From an uncultured Collinsella sp. (lineage in GTDB: Bacteria > Actinomycetota > Coriobacteriia > Coriobacteriales > Coriobacteriaceae): a stretch of DNA of 13,285 nt. Numbering within the stretch: the first letter of the stretch is position 1; every line of letters starts with the position of its first letter. This document shows, one piece after another, positions 5,860 through 13,285 of this stretch. The stretch lies in NCBI GenBank assembly GCA_900549215.1, contig URNJ01000037.1, forward strand, positions 1 through 13,285, written 5' to 3'. The notes under the pieces are model-generated. The model ran no database searches, was not told where the DNA came from, and saw only the letters and a list, made by a program, of their open reading frames with translations. The position numbers were made by a program, and so were the translations under genes.

Positions 5860-8800
5860 ATGAACAGAAGGCATGTCAACGCGGCCATTACCGCGGGTCT
5901 GGCTCTGACGATGACGGTCGGCTCGGTGCCGCCGCAGGCATTCGCCGAGATGATGCAGGGTGATACCACCCAAGTCGTTGCCGAGCAAAGCGATGCGACG
6001 GGTGCGGCCGCCGCGTCTGCGGACACCACCCAGTCAACCTCGCAAGACCAGAGTGAAGATAAGATCGCCTCTTTTGCCAGCCTGAACGAGCTGCACGTTG
6101 CCGAGGGTTCCGACGCCACGCTGCCCCAAACTGTAACGGCAACCTACGAGAGCGGTACATCCAAGCAGGAAAACGTCACCTGGAAGTTGAACGGCGCTGA
6201 TTCTCCGGCAACGCTGGCGCAGCTGCCTGTCGGCTCGTATGAGTTTGAGGGTACCGTCGACGGCGCCACGCAGACGGTCAAGCAACGCGTGGTTGTTGAA
6301 GCTGTTACGGCGGACCCGGCGGCAGTTGACGCAGCCAACGTCGTTGCGCCGACCAGCGAAGACGGCCACAAAGTCGTTTCAGTTGAATCTAATCCCATCA
6401 TTGAAAAGTATGTCGGCTTCGATAACGGCGACTATGTGCCATCCTCTGAAGTGAAGGTAAAATGGTCTGACGGCACCGAGGGCTCTGCTTTTGTGCAGTG
6501 GGATGAAAAGTCGATAGAGTCGTTTGCCTCAGCAACCGAAGAGTCCGAAATCGCCATCACAGGCCAGATTCGCGGTGGGTACGCTAACGGTCAATGGTTC
6601 TCGCTCGCTGAGCCGTTCGATGTGGCCGGTGTTCTCAAAGTCTACGCTCCCCGCACAACGGGTGGCACTCAGTGGTCCACATGGACCGCAGCGGGTTTTG
6701 CGCCCACGCTGACTTCGAGCGTGTCCGTTTACTACTCCAATGGTGAGTCCCGGTCGTGCCCGGTTGTGTGGAATAAAATTTCCGAGGACCAGTACCAGAA
6801 TGCGGGCACGTTTATTGTTGAGGGCCATATAAAGGACTGTCCCTCCATGCTCGTGTACTGCACCGTGTATGTTCGTGCGGTCAAGAGCGTCCAGACCGAG
6901 TTGACGTGTACGACCCTAACCGGTGAGGCTCCGTCTCTGCCGTATTCTGCTTCGGTTGTCTTTGATAACGGTGCTACCGAGCAGGTCCCGGTATCTTGGG
7001 ATCCTGTTGACGCGTCGCTTTACTCTAAAGTGGGAACGTTTACGGTTAAAGGCAAACTCAATGGTTTTGATAACCGTGAGGTTACCTGTACTGTCACTGT
7101 CAAGGACCCCAAGGACGTGCTCGATTTTGATTCACTGAGGTTCGAGCGCGTGGTCGGAGACAACACTCCTCTTAGCACGTATGTCTATTTCCCCGTTACT
7201 CAGTCGAATAACACCATATACTCTCACGGCTATCAGGTTACTTGGGACAACGCCGATGTGTCTCAATTTCAAAAGGCCGGCACCTATACGGTCACGGGCA
7301 CGCTCACGTCGTATGATGCGTCACCTGTTAACGGCCTTAAGGTGACTGCTCAGGTCGAGGTCAAGGAAGTTGCCTCTATCGACTCTCTTGCCCCCGTCAA
7401 CACCCCCATCGGCGTACGCCCTACAACGGGCAGCGGTCTTCCCGGCGGCGTTTTAGTTACATTTACCGACGGTACAAAGCAGCAGTGCGTCATTGCGTGG
7501 GATCCCATTTTGGACACACAGGTGGCAAACGAGGGGTCATTTAAGCTTTCCGGCTCGCTGACATATTGGACCAATACCTCATCTTCATCGACTAGTCAGG
7601 TGGAGCTGGGTGACAGCAATCGAGTCACGGCGACCATTTCCGTCCGCGCCCTGCAGATGCCTTCTTCGACATCGACAAGCACGCTTATCGGATGCCAGCC
7701 CAATATGCCCGATTCAATCGAGGCCACGATGTGGAATGGTTCGCGAGGTAATTTCCCCGTTCAGTGGTCGACGATTAGTCAGGACGCCCTAAAGAACCTT
7801 GGCCAGATTACGGTCAACGGATACTTTACCGGTTCCAACATCCCGGTTACGGCGACGGTCAATATTTGTGATCTCGAAGATAACAACATCGGCAAGATTC
7901 CTTATATTCCCGGCGCCGGACTTCTGGCTCCGCGCTATCTGTCCGATCTGTATTTATCGGACGGCAGCTCCTACTACCCCAGGTATTCCTCGGGACAGCC
8001 TTATAGCTGGGATGAGTTCCCTCAAGAGCTGCTGGACGGCAAACCGGGCGAGTACGAAATTACCGGCACGATCGCCGACTCGCTGGCAAAGATCCATGCG
8101 ACTGCGGTGTGCGGCGAGGTCAAGGGTGTCAACAACTACAGCGATAACGGTGTGACGCTTGGACAGTCGTACGAGGACTGGCGCGTTATCTATCCCGGTG
8201 AGGAAGTCAATCTGGACTACTTCTACGTGTCCGGCGCATTGCAGGACGGAACGACTTTTGACAGTCTCGGCGTCAACTGGGATACCTACGACAGGTACCC
8301 CCAGAAGGACTGCACGATAACTGGAACGGTCGCCGGAACGAATATCCCCGTGAAGGTCCATGTCATCGTGACTAAAAACTGGGAAGCTCAGCCGCAAACT
8401 ATTACGGTGCTCAAGGGCAGCGACGGCACCGCCATGCTTCCCAGCTATGCCGAACTTGTTAGCCCCGATGCGGTCGAGCATCCGGATTATTCGCACAAAT
8501 ACGCCGAGGCCAAGTGGAACACGAAGGGCTTCGATTGGACCCAGGGCGGCGTGGTCCGCGGCACTGCAACAATGAGCTTTAGCACGGGGAGCGGCATGCA
8601 GACGGTCGACGTTCCGATTACTGCCACCGTGAAGATCGCGAGCAAGGCGACCTCGGTGCAGGGCGGAACCATATGGACCGTCCCCGGCATCAAGCCGATG
8701 CTGCCGGAATACCTTGAGGTTCGATATGACAACGATGTGTCTTCTGAGCCCCAGCGCGAAAAGGTCACATGGGACCGTGTCGCCGAAGACGCGTATGCCA

Positions 8801-11800
8801 AGGACGGTTCGTTTAAGGTGAAGGGCAAACTCCAGGGTGGTGCCGAGGCGACGATCACTGTCGACGTCTGCTCTGTCACCTCTATTGCCGTTCCTGAGCG
8901 CATTGCCACGGCCAATGGCGTCGTTCCCGAGCTGCCGTGGAATGTCTCGGTTGCTACGAGTGATGGCAAAACGCACAATGCTCAGGTTCAATGGGATTAC
9001 GTTCGTCCCTCGGTTTATACCGGAGAACCGGGTCAGGTCACGACAGTGTCTGGCACGCTGTTTGCAAGCGGCCTTAACGGATACGCCGACGGCACCAACA
9101 CCGGCCTCACTGTTCAGACCAAGATCGTTATCCAAGGCGTTGAGAAGGCAATCGATAATGGTGAGACCGCGGTGACCACCAAGGCGGGCACTGCGCCTGC
9201 TATGCCTTCCAAGATGGCGGTCGAGATGAGCGACGGCTCTGTTTCGACGGCGGCAATTGATTGGGATCCGATCGCGCCCGAGAAGTACGAGCGGCCTGGC
9301 ACGTTCTATGCGACGGGCCATGTGGTCGGCTTTGATGCCGCTGCTGTTATGGCGCTTTTGGACGATGAGGGCCAGAAGGTCGGCGTGGATGAGAACGGTA
9401 ACGTGACCGCCAAGGTGACGGTTGCCGACAAGAAGGCGAAGAAGGTGGCGCTGCAGCCCGAGGCCGTCGTGGTCAACACCACGGTCGGATCGATGCTGGA
9501 GCTGCCCGATGCCGTGTCCGTATATTACTCGGATGGCTCAGCGCGGGATACTCGGGGCAGTTTAGGCGGCATCGAGATCGAAAAGTGGACCGACACCGAC
9601 GGCATCGACCTCTCCAATCCGCTCGCCAAGAAGGGTACGTATAAACTCGTCGGCAAGCTCAAGGATGTCGACAACGTCAACGCCATCGTGTACGTCAACG
9701 TCTCCGAGGCGCCGCGAACCATCACCAAGCTCGAGGCCAAGTCGTTTAGCGTTGCCAGTGGTACGTCCAAGCAGGAACTGTACGCCCAGATGCCCAAGCA
9801 GGTTGTGGCGACCTATTCCGATGGCTCGACCGATCTGCTCGACATTGACGTGTGGGATCTTTCTAACGTCACGGACGAGCTGCTCAACGGAACCGGCACC
9901 GTGGAGATCACGGGTACGGTTAAGCTCAACGGCGCCAAGGTGACCTGCAATGTGACCGTGGTGGATCAGAAGGCCCAGACGCCCGACCACGTCGAGCCGA
10001 TCGATGTTGTTGAGATTGTGGACAATGCCAAGGTCAGCGACCTTAGGGATAAACTGCCGTCCAAGGTGACGGTTGTCATGAAGGACGGCAAGACCAAGAA
10101 AGAGACGCCCGTTAAGTGGTCTCAGGTCGACAGCCTGGGCCGTGCCGGCACCGAGTTTGAGGTCACGGGTCTAACGGACAACGGTATGACCGTAAAGGTG
10201 AAGGTCAAGGTAACCGCGCATATCGTTGGCTTTGATAACGTTGACGAGATTGAGGTCGAGCGCGATACCAAGGCGGCTGATGCTTTGGCCAAGCTACCCG
10301 CCACGGTCACGGCGATCTACTCTGACGATACCGATTCCGAAGCCGGCGTAACGTGGAATACCAATGATCTCTCCGACAAGGACTTTGCCAAGGAAGGTGA
10401 AGTTACGGTTAAGGGCACGGTTGCCGGCACGGATCAGAAGGCGGAGTGCACCATCAAGGTCGTCAAACCGCTTCGTGAGATTCCTGATCACCTGGCTGGT
10501 ACGGTTGACCCTGTGACGCTCGACGACGGGGCAAAGCCCGAGGCTGTTGTGGCCGCGCTGCCTACTACCGTGAAGGTTGCGATGAAGGACGGATCCGAGA
10601 TCGACTCGAAGATCGCCTGGACCGCTCCCAAGGAGAACCTCACCATCAAGAATGATGGTACGAGCGTTGTCGTTACGGGCAAAACCGCGGTTGGTAGCTT
10701 TGAGGTCAAGGCTACGGTCAACCTGGTGCCGGTCGTCGAGAGCGTCGCTGACATCAAGCTTTCGGTTGCTCGCAACACTGCCGCCGACGACATTGCTCTG
10801 CCCACCCAGGTGACGCTTAACATGTCTGATGGCTCGACGAAGGCCGCTGCCGTCACGTGGGATAAGAGCCCGCTCACGGCAGATGCCTTGGGCAAGCTGG
10901 GTGACATCGCACTTGAAGGCGCGGTCGAGGGCGCTTCGGTCAAGGCCAAGTGCACGATTACGGTCGTGAAGAGCGATGCCGAGATTCCGGCGTCCGTTGA
11001 GCCTATTGCCGGAATTTCCGTTCCCGAGGGCGCGTCTGCCGATGCGGTGCGCGAGGCACTCAAGGGCGTGAAGGCGACCGTTCGCATGAAGGACGGCAAA
11101 ACGACGGCGGAGTCCGAGATCACATGGACCGAGGTTCCTGCCGCGGCCGACACGTACGGCAACAGCGTCGTTGCCAAGGGCGTGACGGTGAACGGCAACC
11201 TGCCCGTCGAGGTCATTGTTACCTCCACGACGACGATCAACAAGGTTGCCGAGGTGCCGCAGATCAAAGTTGAGCGCGATGCCAAGGCCGACACTGTGAC
11301 GGGGCAGCTGCCCAAGAAGGTTGCCGTGACGTACTCCGATGGCCACACGGACGAGGCCGCGGTCACGTGGAATACGGATGGCCTGGACAAGCATCTTGCC
11401 ACCGTTGGCGAGTACACGATCGAGGGCTCCGTCGAGGGCACGACGCTCAAAGCGACCTGCAAGCTGGTCGTCGAGACGCCGGCAAGCGAGATTCCCGTGA
11501 GGCCTGCGACGTTCGCTCCCGTTGAGGTGTTCGAGGCAAGCTCTGCCGCCGATGTGCTGAAGGCGCTGCCCAAGAAGGTCTCCGTGATGATGAAAGACGA
11601 CAGCCAGGAAGACTACGATGTCGATTGGGAGAATGTCCCCGCACTGGATTGGGGTGCCGATGATGTGACCGTGGACGGTAAGGTTCGCGGTACGGATCTG
11701 ACGGTCAGCTGCAGGGTACGCGTTAAGCCGCGCCCCGTGGCCAACGGCCTGGTTATCGTTGACCAAAACGGCAAGGCAACGACGTCCGAAACCGTGCTCA

Positions 11801-12297
11801 AGGTCGAGCGTGGCAAGGAAATTGACCTTGTTGCTGCGGCTAGCAATGCGGCCGATGGCGCGCTGCTGCGTGGTACCGTGACGTGGACCTCGTCCGATCC
11901 GACGATCGCTACGGTCGAGAACGGTAAGGTCAAGGCCCTCAAGAACGGAACTGTTGTCATTACCGCGACGATGCCCGTTGACGGTGACGCCGCGACGATT
12001 GCGGCGCTTGCCGAGGATGGCGCCACGGAGACGCCGGCGCCTCAACAGCTTGCTGCTTCGGTGACCGTCGAGGTTGTTGAGCCTGCTGTCGTGCAGAAGC
12101 CGACGAGCGGCAAGGATAACGGTGCCAAGCCCGATGCCAAGGATCCTTCGGGCAAGAAGAATGGCAAGAAGGCCGCTAAGGGAAGCCTGGCCGAGACGGG
12201 CGACAACACTGCCGTGACCGTTGCGACGCTTGGCGGAACCGGCCTGCTGGCTCTTATCGCCGCAGCGATCGAAAAACTGCGTCATCGCACGGAGTAA
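5860..12297 (+). CDS. Giant sortase-anchored surface protein with Big_4/Big_2 Ig-like repeats
   Basis: A secreted, cell-wall-anchored protein of 2145 residues, probably an adhesin or stalk. The start at 5860 has GGAGG 4 bases upstream and opens a signal peptide: MNRR, a hydrophobic core, and likely cleavage after AFA at 29. An in-frame GTG at 5659 lies inside the inverted-repeat arm and was rejected. From about residue 68 to 1959 come about 22 repeats of roughly 75-100 residues with the Big_4 pattern: LP..V.V.YSDG, V.WD, GTF.V.G.V, then a V.V strand end. Examples are SVYYSDGSA and VSWDPVDASLYSKVGTF. A Big_2 domain follows (VTWTSSDPTIATVENGKV, about 2007-2037), then a Lys/Gly/Pro-rich wall segment. 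The C-terminus is LAETG (2110-2114), a hydrophobic stretch and the basic tail KLRHRTE, as used by class E-type sortases that prefer LAXTG. No catalytic or ligand-binding head is recognised. The specific function is unknown. Confidence 0.9.
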   Translation: MNRRHVNAAITAGLALTMTVGSVPPQAFAEMMQGDTTQVVAEQSDATGAAAASADTTQSTSQDQSEDKIASFASLNELHVAEGSDATLPQTVTATYESGTSKQENVTWKLNGADSPATLAQLPVGSYEFEGTVDGATQTVKQRVVVEAVTADPAAVDAANVVAPTSEDGHKVVSVESNPIIEKYVGFDNGDYVPSSEVKVKWSDGTEGSAFVQWDEKSIESFASATEESEIAITGQIRGGYANGQWFSLAEPFDVAGVLKVYAPRTTGGTQWSTWTAAGFAPTLTSSVSVYYSNGESRSCPVVWNKISEDQYQNAGTFIVEGHIKDCPSMLVYCTVYVRAVKSVQTELTCTTLTGEAPSLPYSASVVFDNGATEQVPVSWDPVDASLYSKVGTFTVKGKLNGFDNREVTCTVTVKDPKDVLDFDSLRFERVVGDNTPLSTYVYFPVTQSNNTIYSHGYQVTWDNADVSQFQKAGTYTVTGTLTSYDASPVNGLKVTAQVEVKEVASIDSLAPVNTPIGVRPTTGSGLPGGVLVTFTDGTKQQCVIAWDPILDTQVANEGSFKLSGSLTYWTNTSSSSTSQVELGDSNRVTATISVRALQMPSSTSTSTLIGCQPNMPDSIEATMWNGSRGNFPVQWSTISQDALKNLGQITVNGYFTGSNIPVTATVNICDLEDNNIGKIPYIPGAGLLAPRYLSDLYLSDGSSYYPRYSSGQPYSWDEFPQELLDGKPGEYEITGTIADSLAKIHATAVCGEVKGVNNYSDNGVTLGQSYEDWRVIYPGEEVNLDYFYVSGALQDGTTFDSLGVNWDTYDRYPQKDCTITGTVAGTNIPVKVHVIVTKNWEAQPQTITVLKGSDGTAMLPSYAELVSPDAVEHPDYSHKYAEAKWNTKGFDWTQGGVVRGTATMSFSTGSGMQTVDVPITATVKIASKATSVQGGTIWTVPGIKPMLPEYLEVRYDNDVSSEPQREKVTWDRVAEDAYAKDGSFKVKGKLQGGAEATITVDVCSVTSIAVPERIATANGVVPELPWNVSVATSDGKTHNAQVQWDYVRPSVYTGEPGQVTTVSGTLFASGLNGYADGTNTGLTVQTKIVIQGVEKAIDNGETAVTTKAGTAPAMPSKMAVEMSDGSVSTAAIDWDPIAPEKYERPGTFYATGHVVGFDAAAVMALLDDEGQKVGVDENGNVTAKVTVADKKAKKVALQPEAVVVNTTVGSMLELPDAVSVYYSDGSARDTRGSLGGIEIEKWTDTDGIDLSNPLAKKGTYKLVGKLKDVDNVNAIVYVNVSEAPRTITKLEAKSFSVASGTSKQELYAQMPKQVVATYSDGSTDLLDIDVWDLSNVTDELLNGTGTVEITGTVKLNGAKVTCNVTVVDQKAQTPDHVEPIDVVEIVDNAKVSDLRDKLPSKVTVVMKDGKTKKETPVKWSQVDSLGRAGTEFEVTGLTDNGMTVKVKVKVTAHIVGFDNVDEIEVERDTKAADALAKLPATVTAIYSDDTDSEAGVTWNTNDLSDKDFAKEGEVTVKGTVAGTDQKAECTIKVVKPLREIPDHLAGTVDPVTLDDGAKPEAVVAALPTTVKVAMKDGSEIDSKIAWTAPKENLTIKNDGTSVVVTGKTAVGSFEVKATVNLVPVVESVADIKLSVARNTAADDIALPTQVTLNMSDGSTKAAAVTWDKSPLTADALGKLGDIALEGAVEGASVKAKCTITVVKSDAEIPASVEPIAGISVPEGASADAVREALKGVKATVRMKDGKTTAESEITWTEVPAAADTYGNSVVAKGVTVNGNLPVEVIVTSTTTINKVAEVPQIKVERDAKADTVTGQLPKKVAVTYSDGHTDEAAVTWNTDGLDKHLATVGEYTIEGSVEGTTLKATCKLVVETPASEIPVRPATFAPVEVFEASSAADVLKALPKKVSVMMKDDSQEDYDVDWENVPALDWGADDVTVDGKVRGTDLTVSCRVRVKPRPVANGLVIVDQNGKATTSETVLKVERGKEIDLVAAASNAADGALLRGTVTWTSSDPTIATVENGKVKALKNGTVVITATMPVDGDAATIAALAEDGATETPAPQQLAASVTVEVVEPAVVQKPTSGKDNGAKPDAKDPSGKKNGKKAAKGSLAETGDNTAVTVATLGGTGLLALIAAAIEKLRHRTE
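9721..11736 (+). repeat. Four tandem two-domain (B-A) super-repeats, ~500 bp period
   Basis: Residues 1288-1959 of the surface protein fall into four units starting at 9721, 10231, 10744 and 11245, with lengths of 510, 513, 501 and 492 bp. Each unit has a B domain with SDG/SDD and a VTWNT-like segment, followed by an A domain with M-KDG/KDD and a W near the centre. Recurrent signatures are IEVERDTKA / IKVERDAKA at the B start, IPDH / IPAS / IPVR linkers between B and A, and VEPI or similar at the A start. DNA identity between units is only moderate, so the duplications are not recent. Confidence 0.7.
12187..12294 (+). other. Cell-wall sorting signal (LAETG motif, hydrophobic stretch, basic tail)
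   Basis: Encodes LAETGDNTAVTV, then a Gly/Ala/Leu-rich hydrophobic segment and the tail EKLRHRTE. This order is the standard sortase substrate layout. Alanine at the second motif position, in place of the usual proline, fits class E sortases of high-GC Gram-positives. No sortase gene is present in the window. Confidence 0.85.
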
Positions 12298-12308
12298 GGC
12301 AACGTGCT

Positions 12309-12326
12309 TAGAGCCTTAGGGCTCTA
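12309..12326 (+). other. Small hairpin after the surface-protein stop
   Basis: TAGAGCC (12309-12315) pairs with GGCTCTA (12320-12326) around TTAG. It has no U-tract and precedes the strong terminator by about 10 bases. It may only add to 3' end structure. Confidence 0.35.
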
Positions 12327-12335
12327 GGACATAAG

Positions 12336-12380
12336 AAGGCCTCCCGGTTCTCTTCGGGGAATCGGGAGGCCTTTCGTTTT
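12336..12380 (+). terminator. Strong intrinsic terminator with UUCG tetraloop
   Basis: Stem 12336-12352 pairs with 12357-12373 (17 pairs, two G-T) and is closed by a C(TTCG)G tetraloop. The tail is TCGTTTT. It ends the surface-protein transcript. The A-rich 5' flank could give partial activity for the convergent peptidase gene as well. Confidence 0.92.
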
Positions 12381-12412
12381 GTCATCAGGACAGCTACTCT
12401 AGTCCCCTTGGC

Positions 12413-12479
12413 AGTTGCGGTGAAATAGGGACTGTTTTATGGGCTAGAAGCCTTAAACAGTCCGTATTTCACCGCAACT
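12413..12479. repeat. 67-bp palindromic repeat, right copy
   Basis: Arms 12413-12437 and 12455-12479 are complementary at 24 of 25 positions around a 17-base spacer with AGAAGCC, the same layout as 5375-5441. The right arm of this copy is the exact reverse complement, 25 of 25, of the left arm of the other copy. It lies 22 bases beyond the stop of the minus-strand peptidase gene. Confidence 0.87.
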
Positions 12480-12501
12480 TAGTTTGGGGCTTGGGGATGG
12501 G

Positions 12502-13285
12502 TTAGTCTAGGCGGGCCGGATCGTGGGGGTAGGCGTTGAGAATCTCGACGCCGTTCTCGGTCACCAGGGCCAGGTCCTCGATGCGGACGCCGGTGCGGCC
12601 GGGGAGGTAGATGCCCGGTTCGATGGAGAACGTCATGCCCGGCTCCACGACTTGCTCGTTGACCAGCGATACGTCACCCGGTTCATGGTCCTGCAGACCG
12701 ATCGAGTGACCCAGGCGATGCGTAAAGTACTTGCCGTAGCCAGCGTTCTCAATCACGTCGCGCGCAGCACGGTCCAGGTCGCACATGCGCACGCCCGGTG
12801 CGATGAGCGCCTCGGCAGCCTCGTTGGCGCGGCGCACGATGTCGTAGATGCGTGCCGTCTCCTCGTCCGGCTCGCCCCAAAAGAACGTGCGCGTCATGTC
12901 CGAGCAGTAGTTGCGATTGCGTCCGCCAATGTCGAATAGCACCACGTCGCCGCTCTTGAGCGCGGTGTCGTCGGGTTCGTGATGCGGGTCGCCTGCGTTG
13001 GCACCAAAGCTCACGATCGGCGGAAAGCTAAAGCCCTCGCAGCCGTGCTTGCGGTACAGACCGAGCATCTGATCGGCAATTTCGCGCTCCGTCACGCCTT
13101 CATGGACGAGCTTGATGGCGTCGGCCATCACGGCGTCGTTGGCGGCAGAGGACGCGCGCATAAGCTCCTGCTCGGCGGCATCCTTGCAGGAGCGTGCGGC
13201 GGTGACGGCTAAGTCACCCAGGAAAAACTCGCTGGCGGCGTGGCGCTCCATAAGCGGCATCAAAAAGCCGGAACGCATGACGGTG
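12502..13285 (-). CDS. Xaa-Pro aminopeptidase/dipeptidase, M24B family (C-terminal catalytic part)
   Basis: Cytoplasmic metallopeptidase of the pita-bread fold that cleaves bonds next to proline in peptides. About 260 residues are visible. The frame stays open to the right edge, and family members have roughly 350-400 residues, so the N-terminal creatinase-like domain and true start lie outside; the methionine at 13276-13278 is internal. All five metal ligands are seen, numbered from that methionine: D116 (VVLFDIGG), D127 (YCSDMTRT), H191 (HRLGHSIGL), E220 (FSIEPGIY) and E234 (VRIEDL). The HH in AGDPHHEP fits the conserved active-site histidine region. The gene converges on the surface-protein gene. 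Its stop is followed by a 12-base sequence also found at the folC stop, then by the 67-bp palindrome. PepP and PepQ types cannot be separated from this fragment. Confidence 0.92.
   Translation of the reverse strand, partial: TVMRSGFLMPLMERHAASEFFLGDLAVTAARSCKDAAEQELMRASSAANDAVMADAIKLVHEGVTEREIADQMLGLYRKHGCEGFSFPPIVSFGANAGDPHHEPDDTALKSGDVVLFDIGGRNRNYCSDMTRTFFWGEPDEETARIYDIVRRANEAAEALIAPGVRMCDLDRAARDVIENAGYGKYFTHRLGHSIGLQDHEPGDVSLVNEQVVEPGMTFSIEPGIYLPGRTGVRIEDLALVTENGVEILNAYPHDPARLD

Noticed and set aside
9721..11736. CRISPR-like or non-coding tandem array
   Set aside because: The ~500-bp periodicity is protein domain repetition in an open frame, with no short identical repeats and unique spacers.
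10294..12285. Long antisense open frame opposite the surface-protein repeats (also 7954-9321 and 10488-11573)
   Set aside because: These are shadows of the repeat-coding frame. The products are Arg/Gly/Leu-rich with no start context or domain.

Overview
The window looks like a chromosomal segment of a high-GC Gram-positive bacterium, most likely a Coriobacteriia member close to Collinsella. This placement is inferred from three things: the clpX-valS-folC order, the GC-rich codon use, and a very large Big_4-repeat surface protein ending in an LAETG-type sorting signal. No database search was possible, so the genus is a judgement and not a result.

Layout: (1) 1-755 is the 3' part of clpX, closed by a strong intrinsic terminator. 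(2) 1041-3737 is valS, complete. It is bracketed by two copies, in opposite orientations, of a small hairpin repeat with compensatory base changes; the upstream copy is wrapped in a 25-bp perfect stem that ends close to the valS ribosome binding site. (3) 4017-5360 is folC, preceded by a weak promoter and a terminator-like hairpin. (4) 5361-5859 is a 500-bp non-coding region packed with palindromic structures: a 67-bp palindrome, a ~160-bp inverted-repeat element containing a possible promoter, a short GTGAC...GTCAC palindrome, and a leader structure able to sequester the next gene's Shine-Dalgarno sequence. (5) 5860-12297 encodes a 2145-residue secreted, sortase-anchored protein made almost entirely of bacterial Ig-like repeats (about 22 Big_4-like plus one Big_2). 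(6) 12298-12501 holds a UUCG-capped terminator and a second copy of the 67-bp palindrome. (7) 12502-13285, minus strand, is the catalytic part of an M24B proline peptidase that runs off the right edge.

clpX, valS and folC are housekeeping genes (proteolysis, translation, folate metabolism). The surface-protein locus looks like accessory cargo: it lies between two matching palindromes, and the outer flanks share a 12-bp sequence that begins exactly at the stop codons of folC and of the convergent peptidase gene. The most interesting hypotheses concern control of the surface protein: a possibly invertible or mobile promoter element upstream, followed by a ribosome-binding-site-sequestering leader.
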